From: Antedon bifida | Lineage: Eukaryota > Echinodermata > Crinoidea > Comatulida > Antedonidae | DNA length: 64,000 nucleotides | Direction: 5' to 3' | NCBI GenBank assembly: GCA_963402885.1 | Contig: OY727103.1 | Location: 7,726,501 to 7,790,500, forward strand | In this document: positions 34,646 through 46,404 of the stretch, piece by piece | How the letters are laid out: every line of letters begins with the position of its first letter | Position numbering within the stretch: position 1 is the first letter of the stretch | Position numbers and translations under genes: made by a program | Notes under the pieces: generated by a model | The model's input: the letters and a program-made list of their open reading frames with translations, nothing else | Database searches by the model: none | Told to the model about the DNA's origin: nothing

Positions 34646-35938
34646 GTGAGCACAGAATATTTTAACGAAGATAACTTAATTTCTTCACTTGAACATTCTA
34701 ATTTATCATCAAACTTTTCTATATTTGGACTAAACTGTCGTAGTATTGTTAATAAGTTTGACTTAATCTCAAACTATTTAGACTCACTCGTACATGCCTT
34801 CTCCGTCATTGCCTTCAGTGAAACCTGGTTAACCGAAAAAGATAATATTAATCTATACCAGTTACCAGGCTACAGTTTGATTCACAATGATAGGAAGGAT
34901 AAGAGAGGTGGTGGGGTAGCGTTCTATGTTACCAACAAACTAACATATATTATTAGAAATGATCTGTCATCTTGTATGACTGAAGCAGAGACTATTTTTA
35001 TTGAGATTGAGTTAGAATCAGGAAATAATGTTATTTGTGGTATAGTTTATAGACCACCCTCACGTTCCTTGCAAAAGTTTGATGATGAATTAACATGTGT
35101 AATGCAAATGATTAATCTAGAAAAAAAGAAAGCTTACCTTGTGGGAGACTATAACATAAACTTACTCCAACAATCTACCGACAACACTATCCAATCACAC
35201 TTAGACACAATATTTTCTCAGTCATTTCAGCCAATCATAAAAAGTCCTACTAGAATATCCGATAATTGTGCTTCAATAATTGATAACATTTATTGCAACA
35301 TCGATTCTTTTACTACGTCCCTTAAAAGTGGAATACTAATTACTGATATTTCTGATCACTTCCCAATATTCTGTGTAGATACTTTGGAAAAACATAATAA
35401 GCAATATCCTCGATTTGTATATAAACGACAATACTCTCCTCAACAAACGGAGTATTTTTTACAAGAATTACAAAGCAATCAGTGGAATGATGTGCTACCC
35501 TCAAATAATGCGAATGTTGCTTATCAAAATTTTACAAACACTTTAAATAAAGCAATTGATAATTGTTTCCCTTTAAAACGAATTAGAAATAAGGCGAACA
35601 AATTAAAATCTCCTTGGATCACAGCTGAATTTGCCAGAGCTATCTCTCAGAAACATAAATTATATAAAAAGTACAAACAAAATAACACCACTACTAATAA
35701 AAGTACGTACATACATTTTAGAAACAAGTTAACCACTACTATTAGAAATCGGAAAAAAGAATATTATATGGTCCAGTTTGAACAAAATAAACAAGATATT
35801 AAAAAAACGTGGACAATCCTAAATGATATAATGGGTAGGAAAAAGACTACCAATTTGCCTACAAAAATACAATTGGGTACTGAGACTTTCTCTGATAATG
35901 ATGAGAAAGCTGATGCATTCAACTCTTTTTTTTATTAA
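34646..35938 (+). pseudogene. LINE ORF2, endonuclease and linker part
   Basis: The frame is open for 430 codons. APE-type endonuclease motifs in order: FGLNCRSIVNKFD, AFSETWLTE, RGGGVAFYV, GIVYRPPSRS, GDYNINLL and ISDHFPIF, all with the expected metal-binding and catalytic residues. A Lys-rich linker (RNRKKEYYMVQFEQNKQD) leads toward the RT. The frame ends at an 8-T run, where one extra T shifts it; the next frame continues INIGEKLNNKF. The first codon here is GTG from the 5' truncation, not a real start. Confidence 0.8.
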
Positions 35939-37580
35939 TATTGGAGAAAAACTAAATAATAAATTTAGACATGAATGTCAAAATGATCAAATCACCCACA
36001 GAACTTTCTGAAAGGGAAATTTTACCTCTTCAATGTTTTTTAAACCTGTTACTGAACATGAACTTAACCACTATATTAAAAACACAAAGAATACTTCTCC
36101 TGGCCATGATGGTATAAGTGCCCAACTCATAAAATCTGCTTCCCCGTTTATTTTAAAACCTTTATTGCATATTATTAATACGTCATTATCATCGGGCTGT
36201 GTCCCGGCTGATATAAAAATTGCTAAAGTTATCCCGATATTTAAGAATGGTGACATCTCAGATATAAATAATTATCGGCCTATCTCCATATTACCCTTTT
36301 TTTCCAAAATATTTGAGAGGATTGTGTATGATCAAACGATTTGTTACCTCTCAAAATATAACGTACTGAGTAAAACACAATATGAGTTTAGACAACACCA
36401 TTCAACTAGTCATGCTTTAATACAATCGATTGAAAAAATCACAAACGCTATTGAGAATAAAGAGTTCACACTAGGAGTTTTCCTTGATTTATCAAAAGCG
36501 TTTGATACAATCGATCATGATATATTATTAGATAAATTAAGATCTTATGGTATAAGAGGAGTTCCGCTAAACTGGTTCTCAAACTATCTTAAAAAAAGAC
36601 TACAATACACATTTATTGTTAATACTGCATCTAGTAAAATGACAGTAAACACTGGAGTTCCTCAGGGATCCATATTGGGTCCATTATTATTTCTTATATT
36701 CATTAATGATATTAGTCTAGCATGTAACCATGTAGACATGATTATGTATGCAGATGACACAAATGTGTTTTATAGTCACAATGATGTTAGTCAAGCTTTT
36801 GATACAATGAACCAGGAGTTATCTATACTTTCGGACTGGTTTATTGCTAACAAATTAACGCTAAATGTAAACAAATCAAAATATGTTATATTTAGGGCTA
36901 GAAATAAGTCAGCTGACACTACCTCACTAGAATTGAAGATGGGAAATGAATGTATTGTAAAAGCTACTGAAGTTAAATTTCTAGGCTTATTTCTGGATGA
37001 AACTTTATCGTTTAATTTTCATGTAAATGAGGTAGCAAACAGTATTTCTAGAATAATTGGTGTCTTAAACAAAGTGAAGTCTATGTTATCAAGTAAATTC
37101 TTGTTAACGGTATACAATGCACTTATATTACCTAGAATAACGTATGCTATCACAGTATGGGGTGCTACTTCTGCTACAAATTTAAACCGTATACATATTC
37201 TCCAGAAAAAAGCACTTAGAAATATTTGTCATGTTCATTTTATGCATCCTTCTCATCCACTTTTTATTTCGACCCAAACATTAAATATGTTTGACCTTTA
37301 TACGAAACACACTGCTATATTTATGTATCAATATAAACATAATCTATTACCTGAATCATTTAATAACTTATTTAGTACATCTGCCTCATTCCATAATTAC
37401 TTAACTAGAAACAGGTCAAACTACTGTCCACAACTAAAACGCACCAAAGTCGGACAGCAATGTATTTCCTACCAAGGAACACATATTTGGAATAATTTAA
37501 CAGACTATATAAAACAATCCCCCACTTTAAGTTTGTTTAAACAGAGATTAAAGCAATATTATGACAATAGAAATATTTAA
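35939..37580 (+). pseudogene. LINE ORF2, reverse transcriptase part
   Basis: After the T-run shift the frame runs to TGA (36012-36014) and is then open to TAA at 37578-37580. RT motifs: SDINNYRPISILP, VFLDLSKAFDTIDH (catalytic Asp), TGVPQGSILGPLLFLIFIND, and IMYADDTNVF with a complete YADD. The C-terminal region has the NALILPRITYAITVWG and YQGTHIWNNL blocks usual after LINE RT domains. All catalytic residues are present; only the two breaks stop translation. Confidence 0.85.
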
Positions 37581-37812
37581 GTTAAGTAAATCACATTATG
37601 TTATTTTGGTTTGTTCTTTTTTTGTTTGTACTGATTGTTTGATCTTTTTGTTAGGGTTACATGCTTAAAGCACTTGTGCTTATTTTGTATCCCATTCCAT
37701 TATCTTATTATTTGTATTGTATTTGTATATGTTTTTATTTGGATTATGGAATAAAAATGTCGATGAATTGACATGTAAAAAAAAAAAAAAAAAACATTCT
37801 TTAAAAAACAAG

Positions 37813-37967
37813 GCCAACAGCCATTAAGTCGCGTGCTACAATGCATAGTGATACCGGACCGACAGACAGACCGACAGACCGACAGACAGACCGACAGACA
37901 GACCGACAGACAGACAGACAGACAGACCGACCGACATAGTGAACTATAGAGTCGCGTCCACGCGACT
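37813..37967. mobile_element. 155-bp short interspersed element with (GACAGACC)n core
   Basis: Flanked by a 9-bp direct repeat, AAAAACAAG (37804-37812 and 37968-37976). The paralogous site near 22103 has a single uninterrupted copy. Inside, AAGTCGCGTG is followed by a GACC/GACAGACC microsatellite (about 37857-37935) and a perfect terminal hairpin, AGTCGCGT-CC-ACGCGACT (37950-37967). It is non-coding; a 62-residue-plus frame through the microsatellite is an artefact. Similar GACC-repeat elements with this hairpin occur, from memory, in other marine invertebrates. Confidence 0.65.
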
Positions 37968-38093
37968 AAAAACAAGTTTCAGACAAGATTTAGCAATAGA
38001 CAATACATATGTCTCTACGGCACCTTATCCATCTTGTGTACAAAACAAAATTGTAGAGTCACATTTCAGAAGTTGGTTAAGACCTTGTGGAGC

Positions 38094-38628
38094 CGTGAAA
38101 TGTGCAAAAAGTTAAAGCGATCAGTTTTGACGTTAAATGTGCAAAAGGTATTCTACAAATGTGCAAATCATTTCTTCAGTCAAATTCCTATTACATTTTA
38201 TATTTTTAGTTCGTAGGTCTTTCAGAGTAGAAATAACAATAGGAAAAAGAGTATAATAAATTTAAAATGTTCAATATTTTAAAAACTAATTATACTGTTG
38301 TATTTTATTATAATCAAAGGCTCTAAACCGCCTCGGCTAAATTCAACTCGCCCTCAAATCAACTCGGCCTCAAGTCAACTCGGCCTCACGTCAACTACAG
38401 TAGGCCATGTTAAAGTATGAAACGGAAAAAGTGCAAATAAATGGGACAAAATCATTCTAATGAACAGAAGAAAAATAATTAAAACGAAGGACGCATGTAT
38501 AGGGATGAATATTAGTATGAATGTGAATGTTATATGCACGATTCAAAATAGCACAAAGATTTCGCAATTTGAATCTGCACAAGCTTGTTTATTTTGAAAT
38601 TGCGCAATTTTAATAACATTTTATTCTT
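38094..38628 (+). repeat. Phrase-iterating repeat family, copy 2
   Basis: Starts GTGGAGCCGTGAAATGTGCA like 22165. It lacks most of the TTGTGCAAACA iterations, has three AACTCGGCCTC units, and ends at TTAA (38629-38632). The sequence at 39108-39200 is the reverse complement of about 22665-22745, so the family member continues beyond an inserted LINE fragment. Confidence 0.6.
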
Positions 38629-38633
38629 TTAAT

Positions 38634-39107
38634 GCGTTACCCTCTTCATAAAAAAACATCATTTCAATATAACATAAGATTTAGTGGACCTAAACTATGG
38701 AATAAACTACCTTCAAATATTAAAGATGCTGTATCTAAGAAAAATATATATCACATCCAAGTATTAATTTTTATTATATTACATTTTATGATAATAATTA
38801 TAATAATGAGTAACAAGAAGACGAACAGTTCTTAACTTATACCAAAATTATTTTTTTTAGTTATTTTCTTATTTAGTTTAACCCATGTTATGTAAATTTA
38901 TATTTTGTTATTTCTTTAGGCCTATTTTATTTTTTATTTTCTTTTTCTGTGTAGTTTAAATCTCATCTTTGTTTAGGCATGTCTGTCACAAGCTTTTTGC
39001 TTTTTTTGAACATGCCTTCTTCAATTAAATTACCTTTTTTTACACCATTTTGTATACTGTTTTAATTTGAAGAAAATAAATGTTACTTTGAATTGAATTG
39101 AATTGAC
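38634..39107 (+). mobile_element. 3' fragment of another LINE, GAATT-repeat tail
   Basis: Encodes the tail of an RT ORF, including YNIRFSGPKLWNKLPSNIKD (a block conserved downstream of LINE RT domains), followed by about 270 bp of 3' UTR and a (GAATT)n tail at 39088-39107. It is 5'-truncated. The first 25 bp (GCGTTACCCTCTTCATAAAA) are also at 23926-23947, so this insertion was copied with its host repeat before being cut short there. Confidence 0.7.
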
Positions 39108-39199
39108 TTTATTTTATATTATTTTTATATTTATGCGTAACAAGTTTATTTTAACTTTGGTTTTATCAAATATTAAGATACATTGCACTATTTTTAAAT

Positions 39200-40164
39200 T
39201 TTAATCGAGTATTTGGATTCAATTTGCGCAAGGAATTCCACCCAATTTTCAATTGCATAAATTGTTCAAACCTCGCATAACAAAAACAAATGTTACATAA
39301 AATGTAGAAAATCTAATGGACACAGTACATTGTATCTTGTACATTTCCAATAAGAGGACTTTTATTACGAACTTTTCTTCAGTAAGTGTCTAAAATCGTG
39401 TTCCGGTACTTTGGTGTGATAGAGACTAAAAATTCCTTATTAAAAAATACAAATTCTTGACTTATATCATAATCAACATTATTGTAAGAATAATTAATTA
39501 CATAAACCAAAGATAATAACATTGATATTGTTAATTAAAAAATATATATACTTCAGGCAACCCCCGATCGTACATCTTCAATTTTATGTTCGCCGTGTAT
39601 ACTTGAAAACAGGACTTTTGTTCATGAAATTTTGTAAAAAATTTGTTAATCATGATGTCATGCGATTTTATTCTTCAAAATACATCATACATACATTAAA
39701 TCGCAAACTTTAAAGTTTTTATTCAGAAAAAAGCTTGTCCCACAGTTTTATGTCATATACCGTCACATAATTTAAATGTGCCGTCTACAGTTTAATGAAT
39801 GGCAGGGAAAAATTGATTGTGCGTTGTAAACATGCGAAGACATGGAAATAAATCTAACCGCAAATTATTTTCAATAAAAGAGCTAAAAAAAGCTAATAAA
39901 ACAAGGTTTTATAAAAATTACAGTTGCGTACCTTTTGAATGTCATATCCGAACGGTATAGAACTCATTAAATAATTATAATTTCTGGGGTTTTTTTCAAC
40001 TGGAAGTACAATTTATTCATGTATCTAGCAGTATGCACTCCGTCTCCGCTGTCAGACATGCGTGATGTGTGACAGGGTGATCCTGTCCTGTCCTATACTA
40101 AATACATCATCTCCGTCAAATTTCCCATTGTTTCTTTGTGACGGAGATGTGACGGAGTTGACGG
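39200..40164. other. No gene seen; small CATCTCCGTCA inverted repeat
   Basis: AT-rich sequence with no LRR homology. CATCTCCGTCA (40108-40118) and its exact complement (40139-40149) form a hairpin, followed by further GTGACGGA repeats to about 40180. Confidence 0.5.
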
Positions 40165-40254
40165 TCAGTGACGGATTTGACTTTTTGCTATTGCCAGGGG
40201 CTTTTTTGTTGTAAATTTTGTTTTGTATATCTTTATCATGTTATTACATTGTAT

Positions 40255-40789
40255 ATCTATGTGAATATGGTCGAGTTGACGCACCTCAGTTGACGTGAGG
40301 CCGAGTTGACGCACCTCAGTTGACGTGAGGCCGAGTTGACTTGAGGGCGAGTTGACTTGGGGCCGACTTGAATTTAGCCGAGGCGGTTTGGAGACTTTGA
40401 TTATAATAAAATACAACAGTTTAAGTTTTTATAATATTGAACATTTTAAATTTATTATAGGCCTACTCCTTTTCCTATTGTTATTTTTACTCTGAAAGAC
40501 CTACAAACCAAAAATATAAAATGGAATAGGAGTTTGGTTGAAGAAATGCTTTGCAGATTTGTAGAATACCTTTTGCACATTTAACGTCAAAACTGATCGT
40601 TTTTACATTTAACGGCGAGATGTTTGCACATTTGCGGGTTATGGATTTTTACAGATTTGCACATTTGAAGGTAAAATGTTTGCACAAATGTGGTTGTTTG
40701 CACATTTTAAGCTAAAATGTTTGCACAAATGTGGTTGTTTGCACAAATGTGACTTTTTGCACATTTCACGACTCCACAGACCTCTATTC
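40255..40789 (-). repeat. Phrase-iterating repeat family, copy 3 (reverse)
   Basis: Reverse-complement copy: GAGGCCGAGTTGAC units (40262-40370), the GACCTACAAACCAAAAATAT segment, and TTTGCACATTT/GTTTGCACAAATG iterations (40570-40770), ending ACTCCACAG at 40789. The reverse frame through it (40908-40639) is made of the iterated phrase and is not a gene. Confidence 0.6.
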
Positions 40790-41365
40790 CATGCCGAGTA
40801 ACGTCTAACATACATCTGATTCTTGGTATTGTATCTCGATTTCTCTAGTATCATACGGAAATTCGGTAATACAGCATCACATGTTTCACATGTATTACCT
40901 ACTATCATATACCATAACCTAATTCATAAGCTAATGATACAGGCACCACATGTGATATACATGAGGCTCTGTATTACCAAATTGTCTTATATACTGGGGA
41001 AATAATTTTCATATGTGAAGACTGAGAACCCGGTAACATAACAGGCTTTTCAGATGCATGACGTTAAGTTTGCGTTCACATGTTCAAGTTTCTCTATGCG
41101 GTTGTCCACACGAGAAGGAATGCTCGACATTTTTTCGATTACGTAAAATATTCTGCAATAGTTTTTACAGTAATAAGCTTATTGAGCACGCGGAACAAAT
41201 ACACAATACAGCTATCTGTTTTTTCAAGAATAATACAACAAATAATTCTTGATCGTAATGTACATGAGAACTGTAATAATTATTATTTAACGCATTGTTC
41301 ACGGTTTCAAGTACTATCCCTTGGTACTGTGTATACTTATTTATCGTATTTTTTACGGTTTTCAG

Positions 41366-41437
41366 GATTTTATACAGTAATCAAATAACTACAATACCAG
41401 CAAATGTGTTTGATGGTTTGACATCATTGACAATACT
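41366..41437 (+). pseudogene. LRR exon, type B, donor lost
   Basis: Acceptor GGTTTTCAG is intact. LRR core NQITTIPANVFDGLTSL. Donor changed to CT|TTGAGT with in-frame TGA. Together with 13615 it represents the state before the acceptor was also lost. Confidence 0.7.
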
Positions 41438-42215
41438 TTGAGTGCTTTCTATGGTTTATCATACTTTTGAAAATAGTATATTTTCGTTGTAATATAACAT
41501 TTATTTTTATATTATTTCATTTGTAGGCTAATCCTTTGCAATACTGGATTTTTTTTTATTATGATTGATGTATCCGTTATTCTAACATAGGCTCCTGTAG
41601 TTGTAGTGTGTGTATTAATGTTTTGATTCGTTTTACAGAAAATTATTATTATCACTTAAATATTATTAAATGAAAAATAATGTAATTATGAGAGGACTCG
41701 GTTATTTATCCCCCGTACGGTGTAATAGCACTGGTTCTTTATTCGCACGTGCAACAAATCGGACCTAATTTGGATTGTAGGCCTACGTACATTATTCACG
41801 TTATCCGTCCGTAAGATTAACTTAAGTTGAAATGTGAACATACCATTTTCCAGAGTTTATCCATTTATCTGATTTTCAAGTTTTATAAATAAAGGGACCA
41901 CAGTCAAATAATCTTGATTTCTTCCCTCACATTGTATGGTTCAGTAATAGCTTGCATGTGAGGTGATATCTGTTTCTACACTTTTTAATTTCCCCTCTCT
42001 CAGATATGCACCTCATAATGGCAAAATTAGCCTGCCTTTGACAATTATTCGTGTGTCAGAGAAAGTCTAAATCGGCCACTGAAATGAAAAAAAAAATTAC
42101 ATAACTGTACTATGAAATATAGCAGAAAAACTTCATTGTTATTCTAGTTATTGTATTGTTTTATAGTAGTTTTACAATACCTCTTGGAAATGTGTGTATA
42201 TTGATTTATTTGCAG

Positions 42216-42306
42216 GTATTTAGATGATAACGCTATAACTACCATAGAGCAAGGTGCATTTTCTGCGTTTGCTTCTGAGTTAATACTTAACTGTGTGACA
42301 ATTTAA
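42216..42306 (+). pseudogene. LRR exon, type C, donor deleted, runs to stop
   Basis: Acceptor TTTGCAG, frame YLDDNAITTIEQGAFSAFAS, shared deletion, TAA at 42304-42306, and AATAAA at 42501-42506. Confidence 0.65.
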
Positions 42307-44177
42307 TAATCTACATGCAGTTATTTGTATGCTCTGAACAATTTATCGGTCTACCAAATTCTATTTTACATACAACACACTACGTAGGCCTTTTGTGGTC
42401 ATAGTCTGTAACATGTTAAAACGTTTTAATAGAAATACACGTATTCGTAAGGCCACTGGCGTTGGACACCCGATTCTCGTACGGTTGGACGTTTATAGAA
42501 AATAAACAACCTCAACAGTTTCTCCTCCTACATCTACACACTGCATTCATCTCAAATATGTTGGACCAACCAAGTTTAAACTGACATTCTGATACTACAT
42601 TTTTTCAGAAAGGATTAAGCAATTAGACAATACATATGTCTATACGGCACTCTATCCATGTATACACGGTATAATGTTTGCCTCAAAAAATTGTACAGGC
42701 ACATTACAGAATTAAGGAGGTTAAAGATAAGACCTCCATTCCAAGCCGAAGTAACATTTAACATACACCTGACGTGTGAAATTATGCCATAATGAAAAAT
42801 TAAATAGCAAGTACTTCTACTCTTTTTTACGCTTTCTTTCCCAATTTTTCTTTCCTTATGGTAGGATAATTTTTTTTCTCCAGATTTATAGGGGACGTGC
42901 GGAGGGTGCGCCCCCCTGTACAATGTATAATTTTTGCCTCACAAAATTGTACAGTCACAGAAGAAGGTTAAAGCTAAGACCTCCATTCCAAGCCGAAGTA
43001 ACGTCTAATATACACCTGATTCTTGGTATTGTATCTCAATTTCTCTAGTATCATAGGAACATTCGGTAAATACAGCATCACATGTATCACCTGTTTTCAT
43101 AGACCATAACCTAATTCATAAGCTAATGATACAGGCACCACATGTGATACACATGAGGCTCTGTATTTCCAAATTCTCCTATATACTGGAGAAATATGGT
43201 CATGTAGAAACTAAGAACCGGGTAACATAAGAGGCATTTCAGATGCATGACGTTAAGTGTGCGTTCACATGTTCAAGTTTCTCTATGTTGTTGTCTACAC
43301 TAAAAGGAATGATCGACATTTTTTGATTCACATAAAATCTGCTGCAATAGTGTTTACAGTAATAAGCTTATTGAGCACGCGGAACAAATGTTATATATCT
43401 CTTATGAAATCGTCATCGGTCATGAGATGCATCTGTTAGGTAGGCCCTACACGTATATCGTTATCCGGGCCCTCCGTATTTAGGTGAACTTAGGACGTAT
43501 CAATTGCATCGGCACAAATGAGAGAATCAACATCCTTATAATTATCGATAATTTAATATGCCATTATTCATAAATTGTTTGTATAAAATTAATTACATTT
43601 AATTTATTTTTGTATATTCTTCGTTTTGTTCCGCAGAAAATTGTATCGGGTGAACAATGTGTTGTCACTCAACCAGGGGGCTCAGCTGTGTAGTGCTTTG
43701 AATCTTGTTTATTTTCAGGCACAGTTTGACCCTTAGCCTAATAATAATTATTGTATTTATACATTAATACTTCTAAAGTATAATGTACAATACCTTCAAG
43801 CGTAATATCTTTCATTTTGCTCTTCTATGAAGAAATAATCCCATAATGAAAAAAAAATTAGCAGAATTCATGCATCATCGTCATTTAATAATATGGTAAT
43901 AAGGGCCAAAGTAACATCAACAAGTATTATTATATCCTTGTGTATACATTTTAATGACTGTACTGTTGGAATGGCACGTCCAATCGGCTACAGAAGCTCT
44001 TTGGTTTCTTTTAGCACAATACCGCTATCTGTTTTTTCAAGAATAATATAAAAAATAATTCTTGATCGTAATGTACGTACCTGGGAACTGTAATAATTAT
44101 TATTTAACGCATTGTTCACGGTTTCAGGTACATCCTTTGGTACTGAGTATACTTATTTCTTTTTTTACGGTTTTCAA

Positions 44178-44249
44178 GAGTTTATCCAGTAATCAAATAA
44201 CTACAATATTAGCAAATGTGTTTGATGGTTTGACATCATTGACAATACT
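44178..44249 (+). pseudogene. LRR exon, type B, acceptor and donor lost
   Basis: LRR core NQITTILANVFDGLTSL. TTTTCAAG replaces the acceptor, TTTGAGGG replaces the donor, and an in-frame TGA follows. Confidence 0.7.
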
Positions 44250-45018
44250 TTGAGGGTTTACTTGGTTTATCATACTTTTGAAAATAGTATATTTTCGTTG
44301 TAATATAACATTTATTTTTATATTATTTCATTTGTAGGCTAATCCTTTGCAATACTGGATTTTTTTTATTATGATTGATGTATCCGTTATTCTAACATAG
44401 GCTCCTGTAGTTGTAGTGTGTGTATTAATGTTTTGATTCGTTAGTTTTACAGTAAATTATTATTATCACTTAAATATTATTAAATGAAAAATAATGTAAT
44501 TATGAGAGGACTCGGTTATTTATCCCTCCGTACGGTGGAATAGCACTGGTTCTTTATTCGCACGCGCAACAAATCAGACCTAATTTGGATTGTAGGCCTA
44601 CGTACATTATTCACGTTATCCGTCCGTAAGATTAACTTAAGTTGAAATGTGAACATACCATTTTCCAGAGTTTAGCCATTTTTCTGATTTTCAAGTTTTA
44701 TAAATAAAGAGACCACAGTCAAACCATTGGTGTCTTGATGTATTTCCTCACATTGTATGGTTGAGTAATAGCTTGCTTGTGAGGTGATATCTGTTTCTAC
44801 ACTTTATAATTTCCCTTCTCTCATATTTGCACCTCATAATTAGCCTGCTTTTGACAATTATTTGTGTGTCTGAGAGAAAGTCTAAATCGGCCACTGAAAT
44901 GAAGAAAAAAATTACATAACTGTACTATAAAATATTGATTGTTATTCTAGTTATTGTATTGTTATATAGTAGTATTATAATACCTCTTGGAAATTTGTGT
45001 ATATTGATTTATTTACAG

Positions 45019-45109
45019 GTATTTACATGATAACGCTATAACTACCATAGAGCAAGGTGCATTTTCTGCGTTTGCTTCTGAGTTAATACTTAACTGTGTA
45101 ATAATTTAA
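45019..45109 (+). pseudogene. LRR exon, type C, donor deleted, runs to stop
   Basis: Acceptor TTTACAG, frame YLHDNAITTIEQGAFSAFAS, shared deletion, TAA at 45107-45109, AATAAA at 45302-45307. Confidence 0.65.
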
Positions 45110-45505
45110 TAATCTACATGCAGTTGTTTGTATGCTCTGAACAATTCATCGGACTACCAAATTCTATTTTACATACAACACACTACGTATCGTAGACATA
45201 GTCTGTAAAATGTTAAAACTTTTTAATAGCTCGAAATACACGTATGCTTTAGGCCACTGGCGTTGGACACACGATTCTTGTACGGTTGTACGTTTATAGG
45301 AAATAAACTACCCCAACAGTTTCTCCTCCTACCTCTACACACTGCATTCATTCTGTTTTTTCAAGAATAATACAAAAAATAATTCTTGATCGTAATGTAC
45401 CTGGGAACTGTAATAATTATTATTTAACGCATTGTTCACGGTTCCAGGTACTATCCTTTGGTACTGAGTATACTTATTTATTGTATTATTTCACGGTTTT
45501 CACAG

Positions 45506-45577
45506 GGATTTATCCTATAATAAAATAACAACATTAGCAGCAAATGTGTTTGATGATTTGACATCATTGAAAGAACT
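45506..45577 (+). CDS. LGR-type receptor, LRR exon 8 (intact)
   Basis: 72 nt, phase 2/2, acceptor TTTTCACAG, donor CT|GTGAGT. LRR core NKITTLAANVFDDLTSL ending KEL. It occupies the type-B position of the last module (825 bp before the next exon) but has a working donor, so this module retains the functional state that the five dead modules lost. Confidence 0.78.
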
Positions 45578-46329
45578 GTGAGTGTTTCTCTTATTTATCA
45601 TACTTTTTAAAATAGTATATTTTCGTTGTAATATAACATTTATTTTTATATTATTTCATTTGTAGGCTAATCCTTTGCAATATTGGATTTTTTTTATTAT
45701 GATTGATGTATCCGTTATTCTAACATAGGCTCCTGTAGTTGTATTGTTTGTATTGATGCTTGGATTCGTTAGTTTTACAGTAAATTATTATTATTACTTA
45801 AATGTTATTAAATGAAGTAATTGAGAGGCGTCTGTTATTTATCCCTCCGTACGGTGGAATAGCACTGGTTCTTTATTCGCACGCGCAACAAATCGGACCT
45901 AATTTGGATTGTAGGCCTACGTACATTATTCACGTTATTCGTCCGTAAGATTAATTTAAGTTAAAATGTGAACATAGCATTTTCCAGAGTTTAGCCATTT
46001 TGCTGATATTCAAGTTTTATAAATAAAGAGACCACAGTCAAACCACTGGTGTCTCGATTTTTTCCCTCACATTGTATGGTTGAGTAATAGCTTGCTTGTG
46101 AGGTGATATCTGTTTCTACACTTTATAATTTCCCTTCTCTCATATTTGCACCTCATAATTAGCCTGCCTTTGACAATTATTTGTGTGTCAGAGAGAAAGT
46201 CTAAATCGGCCATTGAAATGAAGAAAAAAATTACATAACTGTACTATGAAATATTGATTGTTATTCTAGTTATTGTATTAGTTATATAGTAGTATTATAC
46301 TCTCTTTGTGTATATTGATTTATTTGCAG

Positions 46330-46404
46330 GTATTTAGAGAATAACGCTATAACTGCCATAGAGCAAGGTGCATTTTCTGCGTTTGCTTCGTCACTGTTAA
46401 GACT
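46330..46404 (+). CDS. LGR-type receptor, LRR exon 9 (type C, intact)
   Basis: 75 nt, phase 2/2, acceptor TTTATTTGCAG, strong donor CT|GTAAGT. Frame YLENNAITAIEQGAFSAFAS, then SLLRL, which completes the repeat. It is the only type-C copy in the window with its 3' end. It joins in frame to 47276. Confidence 0.8.

Larger units (their letters stand above)
34646..37792 (+). mobile_element. 5'-truncated, nearly intact LINE (ORF2 EN + RT, poly-A tail)
   Basis: A non-LTR retrotransposon inserted in the receptor intron between a short target duplication (AACAT at 34641-34645 and 37793-37797). It ends in a poly(A) run (about 37776-37792) preceded by AATAAA (37750). The paralogous empty sites at 22095 and 28560 read ACAACATTCTT straight through. 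It begins at the very start of ORF2, so the promoter and any ORF1 are missing. Only one frameshift (T-run at about 35930) and one TGA (36012-36014) break the ORF, indicating a recent insertion. Jockey/CR1 superfamily by motif content. Confidence 0.85.
41150..42780 (+). repeat. Exon-array module, copy 4
   Basis: Same dead-B plus truncated-C block as copies 1-3, joined on the left to the 40790-41180 flank block by an internal deletion at about 41200. Confidence 0.65.
43560..45340 (+). repeat. Exon-array module, copy 5
   Basis: Near-identical to 24700-26520 and 29300-31030, including the 43150-43560 flank block with CGTTCACATGTTCAAGTTTC that also precedes copy 2 at 24440-24720. Confidence 0.7.

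Noticed and set aside
37700..37975. Minus-strand frame with Cys-Leu-Ser-Val repeats
   Set aside because: Translation of the GACAGACC microsatellite and LINE tail.
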